Assembly (NCBI GenBank): GCA_017630155.1
Contig: JAGBVU010000001.1
Span: forward strand, 124,001 to 188,000
Direction: 5' to 3'
Origin: Bacteroidales bacterium
Lineage (GTDB): Bacteria; Bacteroidota; Bacteroidia; Bacteroidales; UBA932
Length of the DNA stretch: 64,000 bases
A program made the position numbers and the translations under genes. Position 1 is the first letter of the stretch; each line of letters opens with the position of its first letter. Below, piece after piece: positions 42,494 to 50,792 of this stretch. The notes under the pieces were generated by a model. That model made no database searches and had not been told where the DNA came from. It worked only from the letters and a program-made list of their open reading frames with translations.

Positions 42494-42691
42494 ATGCATG
42501 AGAAGATTCTATATACAGGGCTGAATTATCCGCAGGTGAAGGAATTCTGCGGGGATATGGTGTTGGCCCCTTATTTCTGTATGGGATTCTCGATGCTTTC
42601 ACTTATGACCCTGGAGGGTTTTGTGAATGTCAATGAAGGGGATACCATCTGTCGTGATGAGAAGGGTAATTTTTATGTAGAAACATTATAA
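42494..42691 (+). CDS. Small conserved protein (65 aa), unknown
   Basis: 65 residues from ATG 42494. The ending NVNEGDTICRDEKGNFYVE resembles the G-D-x-I-x-x-D-x-x-G-x-F-Y pattern of a short beta-barrel-like fold found in phage and small host proteins. The first part has a hydrophobic stretch (APYFCMGFSMLSLMTLEGF) without the length of a membrane helix. Its -7 box is just 8 bases upstream. Twelve bases separate it from the thioredoxin gene, so they may be co-transcribed. No function is assigned. Confidence 0.6.
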   Translation: MHEKILYTGLNYPQVKEFCGDMVLAPYFCMGFSMLSLMTLEGFVNVNEGDTICRDEKGNFYVETL

Positions 42692-42703
42692 AATGAGATA
42701 GTT

Positions 42704-43225
42704 ATGAGAAAGTCAATTTTCTTTGTCATTGCACTTTGTGCAATGTTTTTTGCCTCTGTGAATGGTGCCTCTGCGCAAAATCAGGAGTCGCGTGAGATGG
42801 AGGTGGGTACCCCAATGCCGGAGTTTGTCCTTAATTCAGATGTGTACGGGGAGCTCTCCTCTGCAGATTTGAAAGGTGAGGTGGTGCTGATGACCTTCTT
42901 TGCCACCTGGTGCGGACCTTGCCAGAAGGAGTTGGCTGCGGTGCAGGAGAAACTGTGGCCTGTGTACAAGAACAAGAAGGGTTTTCGCCTGGTGGTAGTA
43001 GGGCGTGAGCATACAGATGAGCAGTTGAAAGATTATAATGAGATAAAGAAGTTCTCATTCCCGATGTACCCCGATCCTAAACGCGAGGTTTATTCGAAGT
43101 TCGCGGACATAACTATTCCACGTGCCTATCTGTTCGGTAAGGACGGAAAGCTTATCCATGCTTCTAAAGGATTTGAAGAGGGTGATATGGAGAAGGTTAT
43201 GAAGATGATAGAGAAGGCATTGTAG
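42704..43225 (+). CDS. TlpA/ResA-like periplasmic thioredoxin
   Basis: 173 residues. A signal peptide (about 5-24, ending SVNGASAQ) is followed by a thioredoxin fold with the active site FFATWCGPCQKEL (Cys70 and Cys73) and cis-Pro segment ITIPRAYLFGKDG. TlpA-type proteins reduce or isomerise disulfides in the periplasm, for example during cytochrome c maturation. In the same strand and 76 bases before the radical-SAM/lipoprotein pair; Cys-containing lipoprotein folding could link them, but this is a guess. Confidence 0.85.
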   Translation: MRKSIFFVIALCAMFFASVNGASAQNQESREMEVGTPMPEFVLNSDVYGELSSADLKGEVVLMTFFATWCGPCQKELAAVQEKLWPVYKNKKGFRLVVVGREHTDEQLKDYNEIKKFSFPMYPDPKREVYSKFADITIPRAYLFGKDGKLIHASKGFEEGDMEKVMKMIEKAL

Positions 43226-43301
43226 AGAATATTTGGAATTTTTCGGAAATTTTGGAAGTATTTTGGTGCTTCCGGAGTTATAAAATTAAAAATGGAATTA
43301 T

Positions 43302-43763
43302 ATGAGATCCTTTATTATTAAAGTGTCAAGGGCCATTCTGGCTCTTTTCGGAGTAACAATATTTACTGCATGTCCAGCTGTAATGTATGCTACGCCTTAT
43401 GCAGATTATGAAATAAAAGGTAAGGTGGTGGATGAGATTACCAAAGAGCCTGTAAAGGGTGTCAGGGTGATAAGGTCAAAGGCATATCCCTCTGAAGGTC
43501 AGATCATGGTTGATGAGAATGATAAAGATATACTCTATACCAGTGACGGAACATTTATATTTTCCGGCAGAGAATATACTTTTGGAGGTTACTCCCATAT
43601 AAAGGTAGAGGATATTGACTCTTTGGAAAATGGATTGTATGAGAGTAAAGAAGTCCTTGTAGAGCACACTCAAGCCAAAAGGCCCAAACCAGATGGGTGG
43701 TTTCAAGGTTTTTATCAGGCAGATAATGTCATGGTGGAGCTTACCCCTAAAAAGTCTGAATAG
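43302..43763 (+). CDS. Radical-SAM-associated lipoprotein
   Basis: 153 residues. A lipoprotein signal ends near FTAC (Cys24). Just after it comes PAVMYATPYADYEIKGKVV, a block that I recall as the signature of the family of lipoproteins encoded beside radical-SAM/SPASM enzymes in Bacteroidales (rSAM/lipoprotein system). The body has a small beta fold (carboxypeptidase-regulatory-like) with DEITKEPVKGVRVI. It lies immediately before a SPASM protein gene (overlap of TAG with a possible GTG start), so it is probably the substrate, modified on the outer surface or before export. The modification is unknown. Confidence 0.75.
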   Translation: MRSFIIKVSRAILALFGVTIFTACPAVMYATPYADYEIKGKVVDEITKEPVKGVRVIRSKAYPSEGQIMVDENDKDILYTSDGTFIFSGREYTFGGYSHIKVEDIDSLENGLYESKEVLVEHTQAKRPKPDGWFQGFYQADNVMVELTPKKSE

Positions 43764-43768
43764 TGAAG

Positions 43769-44836
43769 ATGGGTCATATCTCCATAAAGCAACGTCTGAC
43801 TCTGGAACTTAACAGACAGTGGGTCAAGGATCTGGAACAGAAACACCCTTTGACTCAGCTCTTTTGGGAGTCAACCCTGAGGTGCAATATGAATTGCCGC
43901 CACTGCGGAAGTGACTGTAGGGTCTCATCTATCCATCCCGATATGCCTTTTGCAGACTTCAGAAAAGTATTGCTTCGGATAAAAGAGAGATATGATTCCC
44001 ATAAAATAATGGTGATTGTCTCAGGTGGGGAGCCTCTGATGAGGGACGACATCCTCAAGTGTGGTCGTGAGATATATGACCTGGAATTTCCTTGGGGGAT
44101 GGTATCCAACGGTCGGTTGATGACCCCTAGAAAGATAGATCAGGTATTGGGCGCAGGCGCACACTCTCTAACCATAAGTCTGGATGGATTTGAGGCGGAT
44201 CACAACTGGATGAGAGGGTCTGGTGATGGATTTGCCTATGCATCCAAAGCTGTGGAGATACTGGCCAAGGAGCCTACCATCAAATTTGATGTAGTTACTT
44301 GTGTTAATAGGAGGAATTACAGCTCTCTTGAACAGTTCAAGGAGTATCTTATAAGCCTGGGTCTTAAAAAGTGGCGTATCTTTACAGTTTTCCCTATGGG
44401 AAGAGCAGCACATGATTCTGAACTACAGCTGGATAAGGAGCAGTTTCGCGGTCTGATGGAGTTTATAAAAAAGACCAGAAAGGAGGGGAGAATTTCGGTG
44501 AATTATGCCTGTGAGGGATTTCTCAGGGAATATGAAGGAGATGTAAGAGATCATCTTTTCGGGTGTCAGGCAGGCCTTTCCATTGCATCGGTGCTGATTG
44601 ACGGCTCAATATCTGCCTGCGGAAGTATTAGGTCTGACTTTCATCAGGGGAACATATATAAAGACGATTTTATAGATGTGTGGGAGAACCGTTTCCAGCT
44701 ATACAGGGATCGTAGCTGGATGAAAAAGGATCAGTGTGGAGAGTGCAAATGGTTCCGTTATTGCCAGGGTGGAGGAATGCATCTGAGGGATGCCAATGGT
44801 GACTTGATTTTGTGCCACCTGGATAAATTGAAGTAG
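43769..44836 (+). CDS. Radical SAM/SPASM enzyme of a lipoprotein-modifying system
   Basis: 355 residues from ATG 43769 (GTG at 43763 overlaps the preceding TAG and is possible). The radical SAM 4Fe-4S motif is CNMNCRHC (C-x3-C-x2-C, Cys39/43/46) with VSGGEPLMRDD after it. The SPASM domain at the C-terminus has GCQAG, SACGSI and CGECKWFRYCQGG, which bind auxiliary clusters. Such enzymes make thioether, carbon-carbon or epimer changes in peptides. Pairing with the lipoprotein gene suggests it modifies that product. menA begins 2 bases after its stop. Confidence 0.85.
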   Translation: MGHISIKQRLTLELNRQWVKDLEQKHPLTQLFWESTLRCNMNCRHCGSDCRVSSIHPDMPFADFRKVLLRIKERYDSHKIMVIVSGGEPLMRDDILKCGREIYDLEFPWGMVSNGRLMTPRKIDQVLGAGAHSLTISLDGFEADHNWMRGSGDGFAYASKAVEILAKEPTIKFDVVTCVNRRNYSSLEQFKEYLISLGLKKWRIFTVFPMGRAAHDSELQLDKEQFRGLMEFIKKTRKEGRISVNYACEGFLREYEGDVRDHLFGCQAGLSIASVLIDGSISACGSIRSDFHQGNIYKDDFIDVWENRFQLYRDRSWMKKDQCGECKWFRYCQGGGMHLRDANGDLILCHLDKLK

Positions 44837-44837
44837 T

Positions 44838-45719
44838 ATGAAAAAATGGATTGAAGCGATGCGGTTGAGGACCCTCCCGGTGAGTATTTCGGGGGTGCTT
44901 GTCGCTATGGGTTGTATGCTTCTGTGCGGATTGTTCTCGATGGTACCGGCACTTTTGTGCCTTATCTTCGCAGTACTTGCCCAGATAGCCTCAAATTTTG
45001 CAAACGAGTATTTTGATTATAAAAATGGACTCGACCGAAAAGGGAGAGAGGGGTTCCGTCGCGGTGTGACCGAAGGTGACATTACACCGGATGCCATGAG
45101 GCGGGCCACATTCATCACTTTGGCCTTGGCTGCGGCAGTAGGGTGTGCGATGCTTCTATATGGACCCTGGTGGCTAATTCTTGTCGGCATCTCGGTGGGT
45201 ATTTTCGCACTTGCCTATAGCGCTGGTCCGTATCCTCTTTCGCACCATGGATTGGGTGACGTGGCGGTTATAATTTTCTTTGGTATTGTACCCGTAACAC
45301 TTACCTGCTATCTTCAGGCGGGTGGATGGTATGGATGGCAAATATCTCTCCCGGCATCCGTCGCAGTAGGATTGATGGCTGCCAATGTGCTCATAGTTAA
45401 TAATTACCGGGATATGGAGGATGATGCATCTGTCAATAAAAGGACTACTGTGGTGATTTTCGGACGTAAGGCGATGGCATGGTTCTACCTTTTGGCGGGG
45501 AATCTGGCTATGGTAGTGATGCTCCCTTTATGGAAGGAACTTTCCTTCTGGTCTGTATTGCCCCTCGTGGTATATCTTGTTTCCCATCTTCAGACATGGC
45601 ACCAGATGGTAAGACGCAGAGGCTCAGCCCTCAATCCGGTGCTTGGTAGGACTGCAATAAATCTTCTTGTCTTCTCTTTGCTGCTGATAGTCGCAGCCGG
45701 ACTTTCGATGGTTGCTTAG
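44838..45719 (+). CDS. menA: 1,4-dihydroxy-2-naphthoate polyprenyltransferase
   Basis: 293 residues, about nine transmembrane helices, UbiA superfamily. The first prenyl-diphosphate motif is ANEYFDYKNGLDRKGREGFR (N-D-x-x-D-like region about residue 55-75) and the second is VNNYRDMEDDASVNKRTTVV (about 190-205). It attaches the polyprenyl chain to naphthoate in menaquinone synthesis, in the cytoplasmic membrane. It follows the SPASM gene by 2 bases, so it may be co-translated, though no functional link is evident. Its end overlaps the convergent symporter gene by 4 bases. Confidence 0.88.
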   Translation: MKKWIEAMRLRTLPVSISGVLVAMGCMLLCGLFSMVPALLCLIFAVLAQIASNFANEYFDYKNGLDRKGREGFRRGVTEGDITPDAMRRATFITLALAAAVGCAMLLYGPWWLILVGISVGIFALAYSAGPYPLSHHGLGDVAVIIFFGIVPVTLTCYLQAGGWYGWQISLPASVAVGLMAANVLIVNNYRDMEDDASVNKRTTVVIFGRKAMAWFYLLAGNLAMVVMLPLWKELSFWSVLPLVVYLVSHLQTWHQMVRRRGSALNPVLGRTAINLLVFSLLLIVAAGLSMVA

Positions 45720-46570
45720 GATCTCTTTTTGATCACATAGACATAAATGAGCAGAATCACATTCATCATCAGAGCATAGATGATGGCGGGGATCGCCATC
45801 TCTCCGCTGTTGAAGATGAATGGTGATGAGGCTATTGCAATGGCTTGAGCAGCATTTTGCATACCCACTTCAATAACTATTGTCCTGCGGACTGCAGTGC
45901 TGAATTTGCCCACTCTGGATAGGGTAGAGCTACATAACATGGCAGCCAGGATAAGTGCTGTGATGGCGAGGCCGAGAAGTGTAAAGTTGGCGATAATCTC
46001 TTCGGTATACTGAAGGAAAAAGACGAAAGCGAGGAGCATAAGTGCAGGGAAAGCCCCTTTGCTCAAAGTCTTGTTTACTTTAGCAGCTTTTTCAGGGGCA
46101 ATGTGCCTGAAGATAATACCTGCCAATAGGGGGGCGAAGAGCAATACCAGATTCTGCACTATCAGTTTCCCTACCGGGAGGACAATTTGGGTACCAGTCT
46201 GTTCAGAGACAAAATTGGAAACAAACTCCATAATGACTGGTATGGTGAAGAGGGTGATTACGCTGCTGAGTGCTGTAAGTGTGACTGAGAGTGCTACATC
46301 ACCTTTTGCCAACATAGAGAATACATTTGAAGAGCTCCCTCCAGGGCAGCATGCGATAAGAACAAGCCCTGTAAAGTATACAGCAGGGAGTTTGAGAGCC
46401 CATGCTATGCAAAATGCAATGAGGGGGAGGATGATGAGTTGGCCGATCATTCCGAAGAGGACCGCCTTTGGGTTGCGGGCTACATCGGTGAATGATTTGC
46501 GGTTAAGGTCTGTGCCGAGTAGAAACATCAGGATGATGAGAATCGGCATTACTATCCAAATGGTATTCAT
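45716..46570 (-). CDS. Bile acid:sodium symporter family transporter (BASS)
   Basis: 284 residues with about nine membrane helices. Characteristic features are the opening VMPILIILMFLLGTDLNRKS, the LVLIACCPGGSSSNVFSMLAKGDVALSV sodium/substrate site and VEVGMQNAAQA-type motif (IEVGMQNAAQAIA). BASS proteins import small organic anions with sodium, such as pantoate, 2-oxo acids or bile acids. In gut Bacteroidales several paralogues exist; the substrate here is open. A minus-strand -7 box TACTTTTG (46591-46598) lies 20 bases upstream. Confidence 0.85.
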   Translation of the reverse strand: MNTIWIVMPILIILMFLLGTDLNRKSFTDVARNPKAVLFGMIGQLIILPLIAFCIAWALKLPAVYFTGLVLIACCPGGSSSNVFSMLAKGDVALSVTLTALSSVITLFTIPVIMEFVSNFVSEQTGTQIVLPVGKLIVQNLVLLFAPLLAGIIFRHIAPEKAAKVNKTLSKGAFPALMLLAFVFFLQYTEEIIANFTLLGLAITALILAAMLCSSTLSRVGKFSTAVRRTIVIEVGMQNAAQAIAIASSPFIFNSGEMAIPAIIYALMMNVILLIYVYVIKKRS

Positions 46571-46590
46571 ATTCTCAATTTTTAGGGGTG

Positions 46591-46657
46591 CAAAAGTAAT
46601 AAAATATGGTCATATTGCTACCATTGGATTGCAGTCTTGATAATTTGAGTAACTTTG
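46591..46657. promoter_or_regulatory. Divergent promoters: BASS gene and acyl-CoA ligase
   Basis: Minus -7 box TACTTTTG (46591-46598). Plus -7 box TAACTTTG (46650-46657) lies 32 bases before ATG 46690, with TTG at 46629-46631 as -33 (spacer 18). The plus box sits downstream of the first in-frame ATG at 46606, so that longer start cannot be used by this transcript. Confidence 0.6.
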
Positions 46658-46689
46658 CAAAATTGGAAATTATTTTTTTTGACCTACCT

Positions 46690-48378
46690 ATGTTACAAGT
46701 TTACAAGAGAATGCAGAAAATGAGGGAGAAATATGTGGATACCCTCGCAAAACTATATGAGTATGCCACTACGGTATATTCAAAAAAACAATACACACAG
46801 TGGTACGATACCAAAGAGGGTGGCTACACTTATGCCTCACTTAAGGATAAGTCAGATGCCTTGTCAAAAACCTTGACACAATATGGTATCGGTGCTGGTG
46901 ATAAGGTGGCTATCCTATCCCAAAGTATGCCAAACTGGTCGGTAGCTTTCTTCAGTCTTGCACCTTTCGGGAGAATAGTTATCCCTATCCTTCCCGACAG
47001 TTCACAGAATGAGGTTACCAATATTATCAACCACTCTGAAACTAAAGCGATATTTGTCTCACAGAAACTGGCAGGCAAAGTGTCACAGGAGGTAAAGGAC
47101 AAAATGGTCCTTGTTATCGATATGGATACTCTCGAGATTGTGAAGGCCGATGATGAACACTTTACCTGTGATGGAAAGACCTCTGTGCCAACACCTGAAG
47201 ATATCGCTACCATTATCTATACATCCGGTACTACCGGCAGTGCAAAAGGTGTGGTGCTCAGTCACAGAAATCTATCTTCCAATGTGATTACCTGCTACCA
47301 CTCTTGCAAGAGGACCTCAAAAGACAGATGGCTATCCGTTCTCCCTATGGCTCATACTCTTGAGATGACCCTTAGTATGCTCTACCCGATGTATTGCGGT
47401 GCTACTGTGTACTATCTGCCTAAACCACCTGTGGCGACATTGCTCCTTAAAGCCCTGAAGATAGTGAAACCTACCACTATGCTTACTGTACCTATGATTA
47501 TTGAGAAGGTCTACAAGGGTAGTGTCCTTCCTACAATAAAGAATAGCCGTACACTTACCTGGATGAATGAACATATGAATGGTCTGATGTGCAGGATAAT
47601 CGGTATGAAACTCAAAGCCACTTTTGGTGGGCACATCTCTTTCTATGGTATCGGTGGTGCAAAACTTGATCCTGAGGTGGAGAAATTCCTCCTTAAAGCC
47701 AAGTTCCCTTATGCTATCGGTTATGGTCTTACCGAGACCTCTCCTCTCCTTGGCTACTCTATGCACGGGTGGAGAAGCGTAGGCTCATTTGGATATCCTG
47801 TATACAATGTCAAACTAAAACTTCACAATGTAGACCCTGCAACAGGTGAAGGTGAAGTGGTGGCACAGGGCCCCAATGTGATGCTTGGCTACTATAAGGA
47901 TCCTGTAAGGACCAAGAGTGTCTTTACTGAAGATGGCTGGTTCCGTACAAGTGACATCGCTGTTCAGGATGAGAAGGGGCGTTTCTATATCAAAGGACGT
48001 AACAACAATATGATCCTCGGTCCATCGGGCGAGAATATCTACCCTGAGGAGATTGAAAATGTAGTAAACAATGTTGAGGGGGTGAGCGAATCAATCATTG
48101 TAGAGAGAAATGGCCGCCTTGTGGCACTTGTACAGCCAAGCGAAGATTTCATCAAGTGGGACAATGAGAGTGAGGACAAACTTTACGAAAAGCTTGATAA
48201 CTGGAAAGAGAAGATTCTCAACTTTACCAACAAGAATGTGAACAAGTCTTCACAGGTGAGCTCTGTAGAGGTTATGAAAGAGCCTTTTGAGAAGACAGCC
48301 ACACAGAAGATCAGAAGATTCAAATACAAAGAGTCTGCTCCTACTGTTGAGGAGAAGAATAAGCAAGAGAAGAAGTAG
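46690..48378 (+). CDS. Long-chain acyl-CoA ligase (AMP-forming)
   Basis: 562 residues from ATG 46690 (MLQVYKRMQKMREKY); upstream in-frame ATG 46606 precedes the promoter. Adenylation motifs are all present: IIYTSGTTGSAKGVVLSH (P-loop), YGLTETSP, GWFRTSDIA and the hinge-Lys region KIRRFKYKES. The acyl group is activated to an AMP intermediate and then to CoA. The C-terminal tail is rich in Lys and Glu. The substrate range cannot be read from the sequence but the layout is that of FadD-like ligases. It has its own promoter. Confidence 0.9.
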   Translation: MLQVYKRMQKMREKYVDTLAKLYEYATTVYSKKQYTQWYDTKEGGYTYASLKDKSDALSKTLTQYGIGAGDKVAILSQSMPNWSVAFFSLAPFGRIVIPILPDSSQNEVTNIINHSETKAIFVSQKLAGKVSQEVKDKMVLVIDMDTLEIVKADDEHFTCDGKTSVPTPEDIATIIYTSGTTGSAKGVVLSHRNLSSNVITCYHSCKRTSKDRWLSVLPMAHTLEMTLSMLYPMYCGATVYYLPKPPVATLLLKALKIVKPTTMLTVPMIIEKVYKGSVLPTIKNSRTLTWMNEHMNGLMCRIIGMKLKATFGGHISFYGIGGAKLDPEVEKFLLKAKFPYAIGYGLTETSPLLGYSMHGWRSVGSFGYPVYNVKLKLHNVDPATGEGEVVAQGPNVMLGYYKDPVRTKSVFTEDGWFRTSDIAVQDEKGRFYIKGRNNNMILGPSGENIYPEEIENVVNNVEGVSESIIVERNGRLVALVQPSEDFIKWDNESEDKLYEKLDNWKEKILNFTNKNVNKSSQVSSVEVMKEPFEKTATQKIRRFKYKESAPTVEEKNKQEKK

Positions 48379-48389
48379 ACGATTATTTT

Positions 48390-48431
48390 CAGCGTAAGGA
48401 CGTAAGGAGTAGGGCTCTACTCCTTACGCTG
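48390..48431. other. Alternative hairpins between ligase and esterase genes
   Basis: CGTAAGGAGTAG (48401-48412) pairs perfectly with CTACTCCTTACG (48417-48428) around GGCT. CAGCGTAAGGA (48390-48400) can instead pair with TCCTTACGCTG (48421-48431). The two stems exclude each other, since an 8-base unit CGTAAGGA is duplicated in tandem. There is no T-run, so it is not a classical terminator, although it lies between two converging genes. Confidence 0.5.
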
Positions 48432-48446
48432 TATAAAGACAATTCG

Positions 48447-49217
48447 TTATTTTTTCTGGCTGAATAGCCATTCCATAAAATCTGGATAATTGAATGCGGG
48501 GTTCCAACTATTGTGGGTACACCCCGCAAATTCTATATACTCCACATCACCCCCCATTGCGCGGAGCGCCTTGTATGCCTCGCGTGACCCCTCTGTAGTG
48601 ACAGCCTTATCTGCATCACCATGGAATAGCCTGAAACTTACATTTTTGGCACTGACTAGTCTTTTGGGATTTACAGAGCCGCAGATGGGAATTGCTGCAG
48701 CAAAGGTGTCAGGGAAACGGCACACCATGTCAAATGTGGCCATACCACCCATAGATAATCCGATTATGTAAACCTTGCGGCTGTCCACAGATGGTAGTGC
48801 TATGTATGAGTCAATAAGCTCCTTGAGTGTCTGCATTATAGGGGCTATCGGGGGATTCTCAGGCATCCCGTCAGGCTTTAGTGTCTCCAGTGGTTTGATG
48901 TATGCCCCAGGTACCCCTTCCGGGCATTGGGGAAATATTACATACGCCGGGTATTTCTCTCTGTACACAGGATTAAGGAACATCTCCCCTCCGTGTAGAA
49001 GCTGAGCCTTATTGTCGTTTCCTCTCTCACCAGATCCGTGGAGGAAGATGACCAATGGGTATTTTTTCCCTTTCTTTATATTCTCAGGGGTGAGATAGCG
49101 GTATAGGAGTGTGTCTGAAGTGGTAGGTGAGGTGAATTTGCCCCTCTGGTAGCTCTCCTCCCCCCAAAGTGTGGAGGCGGATAAAAGAATTGCGATAAGC
49201 AGAGTGATCCTTTTCAT
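48447..49217 (-). CDS. Secreted esterase/phospholipase-like alpha/beta hydrolase
   Basis: 256 residues from ATG 49217 (MKRITLLIAILLSASTLWG), a signal peptide; a longer frame begins at 49244. Catalytic features are the oxyanion strand VIFLHGSGERGNDN, nucleophile G-L-S-M-G-G-M-A (Ser155), acid in FHGDADKAVTTE and His in GCTHNSWN. The family includes prolyl-oligopeptidase-like and carboxylesterase-like lipid hydrolases of gut bacteria (predicted peptidase, dienelactone-hydrolase fold). It is likely periplasmic. It shares a divergent promoter region with the serine hydrolase gene. Confidence 0.82.
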   Translation of the reverse strand: MKRITLLIAILLSASTLWGEESYQRGKFTSPTTSDTLLYRYLTPENIKKGKKYPLVIFLHGSGERGNDNKAQLLHGGEMFLNPVYREKYPAYVIFPQCPEGVPGAYIKPLETLKPDGMPENPPIAPIMQTLKELIDSYIALPSVDSRKVYIIGLSMGGMATFDMVCRFPDTFAAAIPICGSVNPKRLVSAKNVSFRLFHGDADKAVTTEGSREAYKALRAMGGDVEYIEFAGCTHNSWNPAFNYPDFMEWLFSQKK

Positions 49218-49228
49218 AAATATTCTCT

Positions 49229-49259
49229 TTTGATTGCTATACAAAATTAAATAACTTTG
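49229..49259. promoter_or_regulatory. Overlapping divergent promoters between esterase and serine hydrolase
   Basis: Plus strand: TTTG (49229-49232), 19-base spacer, TAACTTTG (49252-49259), 24 bases before ATG 49284, an excellent match to the Bacteroidota consensus. Minus strand: TAATTTTG (49242-49249), 24 bases before the esterase ATG at 49217. The two boxes overlap in space, so transcription in the two directions should compete. Confidence 0.75.
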
Positions 49260-49283
49260 TAGAATATCTATAAAATCTGTGAT

Positions 49284-50792
49284 ATGAAAAGAGTTTTATC
49301 CATCCTGTTTTTTGCTTGCCTGACATTCTTGGCAACTGCTCAGATTAACGAGATTCCACGCTGTACCCCTGAAGAGCAAGGTGTCCCCTCCAAGGCCCTT
49401 ATCGAACTTTTTGATTCGCTTCACGCAATGCCAGGGACAGATATCCACAGTATGATAGTGATGCGTCACGGGAAGGTGGTTGGGGAGTTTTATCCTGCAC
49501 CTTTTGGGCCTGAATATCAGCATACTCAGTATTCAAGTTCGAAAACACTTGTAAGTATGGCAGTGGGTATCGCCATAGATGAGAACAGACTTCGTCTGGA
49601 AGATAGGGTGGCTACATTTTTTATAGAATATCTGCCAGAGACTATCTCAGACCGACTTGCAGAAATGACAGTGAGGGATCTCCTTACTATGACATCAGGT
49701 ATCAAACCAGATTGGGCGATGCGGAGCCGCGGCACAGAGTGGATCAGAACATTCCTTTCCAAAGAGGTCATTAATGAGCCAGGTGAGGTCTTTGCATATG
49801 ACTCGATGGTTACGTATATGCTTTCGGCGATAGTTCAGAAGGTGACAGGCAAAAAAACACTTGACTATCTTAAGGAAAAACTTTTCAGCCATATGAATAT
49901 CACCAAGGTAAACTGGGAGGAGAGCCCTGAAGGTGTCAATACAGGGGGCTGGGGTCTCCATATCCAGAGTGAATCTCTGGCCAAAGTGGGACAGATGTGG
50001 CTGCAGGGTGGCGTATGGGAAGGTAAACAGTTGATTTCCAAAGAGTGGATTGAGCAGATGAGTGCCAGACAGGCAGATGGTGGAGACTACGGTTATGGTT
50101 TCCAGACCTGGCAGTGTGCTTATCCTTCGGCTGTCCGTGCTGATGGTGCGTTGGGACAATATGTTATAGTGGTTCCAGAGAAAGATGTGGTTATAGTATT
50201 GACAGAGGCTTCGTTTACAAATGGCAAACCACAGAGGGGTCTTATTTGGAATAAATTCCTCCCGGCGCTCTCTGATGAACCTCTCCCTGCAAGTGCCGAT
50301 TATGATCTTCTTAAGAAAAAGGTGTCGTCATACCAGTTGGAGCTTCCAGTAGGGAAACAGACTAATGATGCACTTTTGAGAAAGGTGGCAGGGAAGAAGA
50401 TTTCAGTTCCTGCTAACCGATACGGCTGGAAAGAGATCTATCTGGCACAAAGTTTCGTCGGAATGATGATGACTATCGTCAAGGAGGATGGTACTCGCTA
50501 TACCCAGCCTCTCGGTTACAACAAGTGGCTGAGGGAGAAGATAGCAGGTCTTCCACCATACTCAATCAACCCTATAGACTGGCACGTAGGACTTGGAGGT
50601 CCATTCTACGCTTCTGGTGCATACGGTTGGGAGAAGAACTGTTTTAATGTCAATATTCACTATGTGAATTGGGTATCTTCACTATATATGTCTTGGGATC
50701 TGTCCAAAGTGAAAAAGGGAAAAGTGACTTTAACTATTTCCAATAACTACCTCAAAAACAAGGTCGAGACCTTTGATTGTACCATCGAATAG
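49284..50792 (+). CDS. Secreted serine hydrolase, beta-lactamase/class C-like
   Basis: 502 residues with a signal peptide (about 4-19). The S-x-x-K motif is S-S-S-K-T (about residue 85), the second motif is probably YDSMVTYMLS in the Tyr-x-Asn position, and further conserved pieces are LEDRVATFF, VRDLLTMTSGI and DYGYGFQTW. The C-terminal ~130 residues are an additional beta domain with MSWDLSKVKKG. The family includes D-aminopeptidases, esterases and beta-lactamase-like enzymes. The stop TAG is followed immediately by ATG of the next gene (zero-base gap), so the two are co-translated. Confidence 0.85.
   Translation: MKRVLSILFFACLTFLATAQINEIPRCTPEEQGVPSKALIELFDSLHAMPGTDIHSMIVMRHGKVVGEFYPAPFGPEYQHTQYSSSKTLVSMAVGIAIDENRLRLEDRVATFFIEYLPETISDRLAEMTVRDLLTMTSGIKPDWAMRSRGTEWIRTFLSKEVINEPGEVFAYDSMVTYMLSAIVQKVTGKKTLDYLKEKLFSHMNITKVNWEESPEGVNTGGWGLHIQSESLAKVGQMWLQGGVWEGKQLISKEWIEQMSARQADGGDYGYGFQTWQCAYPSAVRADGALGQYVIVVPEKDVVIVLTEASFTNGKPQRGLIWNKFLPALSDEPLPASADYDLLKKKVSSYQLELPVGKQTNDALLRKVAGKKISVPANRYGWKEIYLAQSFVGMMMTIVKEDGTRYTQPLGYNKWLREKIAGLPPYSINPIDWHVGLGGPFYASGAYGWEKNCFNVNIHYVNWVSSLYMSWDLSKVKKGKVTLTISNNYLKNKVETFDCTIE

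Noticed and set aside
46606..46689. Longer N-terminus for the acyl-CoA ligase from ATG 46606
   Set aside because: The promoter box at 46650-46657 lies within it and the extra residues are not like the family.
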